A program made the translations under genes and the position numbers. Shown here in pieces: positions 52,720 to 52,945 of a stretch of 52,945 nt of DNA. The stretch lies in contig NZ_JAUTDR010000028.1 in assembly GCF_030649675.1 (NCBI RefSeq), forward strand, positions 639 to 53,583. The letters are read 5' to 3'. The stretch comes from Haliea sp. E1-2-M8 (GTDB taxonomy: Bacteria; Pseudomonadota; Gammaproteobacteria; Pseudomonadales; Halieaceae). Numbering within the stretch: position 1 is the first letter of the stretch; each line of letters starts with the position of its first letter. Below the pieces are notes generated by a model. That model was not told the origin of the DNA. It saw only the letters and a program-made list of their open reading frames with translations, and ran no database searches.

Positions 52720-52945
52720 GTGCAGCTAAAATCATTCAGGGCAAGAAACTTTCGCTCAATCAACGATAGTGGTGAAATCCAAGTCTCCCGAATAACGTCA
52801 CTACTTGGGCGAAATGAAAGCGGAAAATCAAATCTTCTCAAAGCATTGCACAGCCTAAACCCTGTCGAGGGGTTCGGGTTCTACCCCACTTCCACGGACA
52901 CTTCAAAGAAGCCCATAATGGGCAAAAGGAGTGTTTATGTCGAAG
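52720..52945 (+). CDS. OLD/RecF-like AAA ATPase, 3' truncated by window end
   Basis: 75 codons from a GTG start behind AAAAAAGGAG. The beginning QLKSFRARNFRSINDSGEI then VSRITSLLGRNESGKSNLL is the N-terminal strand and Walker A (GRNESGKSN, about residues 30-38) of SMC/RecF/OLD-type ATPases. Such proteins with a C-terminal Toprim nuclease or a partner helicase/HNH form phage-defence systems (OLD, Gabija, Septu). The frame is open at the window end, so the rest is unseen. Confidence 0.75.
   Translation, partial: MQLKSFRARNFRSINDSGEIQVSRITSLLGRNESGKSNLLKALHSLNPVEGFGFYPTSTDTSKKPIMGKRSVYVE

Noticed and set aside
1-52945. tRNA, rRNA, CRISPR arrays, replication origin, complete prophage
   Set aside because: No cloverleaf with T-loop consensus, no rRNA stretch, no regularly spaced identical repeats and no phage structural genes were seen by reading.

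Overview
The window looks like about 53 kb of a GC-rich, probably marine, gammaproteobacterial chromosome. The placement rests on gene content only: an RbbA-type ribosome-associated ABC system, NorR with a copper nitrite reductase, a thiosulfate-oxidising Sox cluster, TonB-dependent uptake paired with a TPR-sulfotransferase, and a BCCT transporter. The Halieaceae/OM60 group is one plausible home, but this is inference. No rRNA, tRNA or CRISPR array was recognised.

Left third (1-17 kb): a truncated serine hydrolase is followed by a nitric-oxide and anaerobic-stress block. It holds nnrS behind an NsrR-like palindrome, a DUF488 gene and a cytochrome c'-like gene. Next come an intact yhiI-rbbA-yhhJ-type operon, a hemerythrin-like gene, an acetoin reductase and a stand-alone sdhB. 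The block closes with a nirK-cytochrome-cytochrome-multicopper oxidase operon (ncg-like), read away from a divergent norR. The nirK-norR intergenic region carries a sigma-54 promoter and two GT-N7-AC NorR-type sites. MOSC and PsiE-family genes follow.

Middle (17.8-27.4 kb): a worn IS21-family fragment precedes a compact sulfur-oxidation locus. soxH is divergent from soxC-D-X-Y-Z-A-K-B, which continues into DsrE-like and HbpS/GlcG-like secreted genes. A near-consensus promoter with a 12-bp palindrome lies in front of soxC. A 1-Cys peroxiredoxin and the decayed remains of an AbiE-like toxin-antitoxin pair end this part.

Catabolic block (28.3-41.7 kb): a two-subunit aconitase X faces a set of genes on the minus strand: SDR, quinone-oxidoreductase-like MDR, type-B carboxylesterase, BKACE (beta-keto acid cleavage enzyme) and a hotdog thioesterase. 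A divergent LysR regulator with a palindromic operator stands at its head. Beyond it lie a BCCT transporter, a TonB-dependent receptor and a TPR-sulfotransferase, also on the minus strand. Together these suggest uptake and breakdown of an esterified or betaine-like compound such as carnitine. No classical carnitine dehydrogenase is visible, so the pathway is a hypothesis.

Right end (41.8-52.9 kb): an accessory zone with a broken glycosyltransferase, a higBA module, a secreted phosphatidylserine-decarboxylase-like protein, rsuA with a CWC-protein gene, and a Fic protein behind a palindromic operator. It continues with a second AbiEi-like fragment, a large secreted ankyrin protein and a small TonB-C-domain protein. 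The end is AT-richer: a P-loop kinase-like gene and a SHOCT membrane protein lie between two roughly 80%-identical 123-bp direct repeats, each holding the last codons of an ORF tail. Immediately after comes the start of an OLD/RecF-like AAA ATPase that leaves the window. This cassette-like edge, probably the margin of a defence or accessory island, is the least familiar part.
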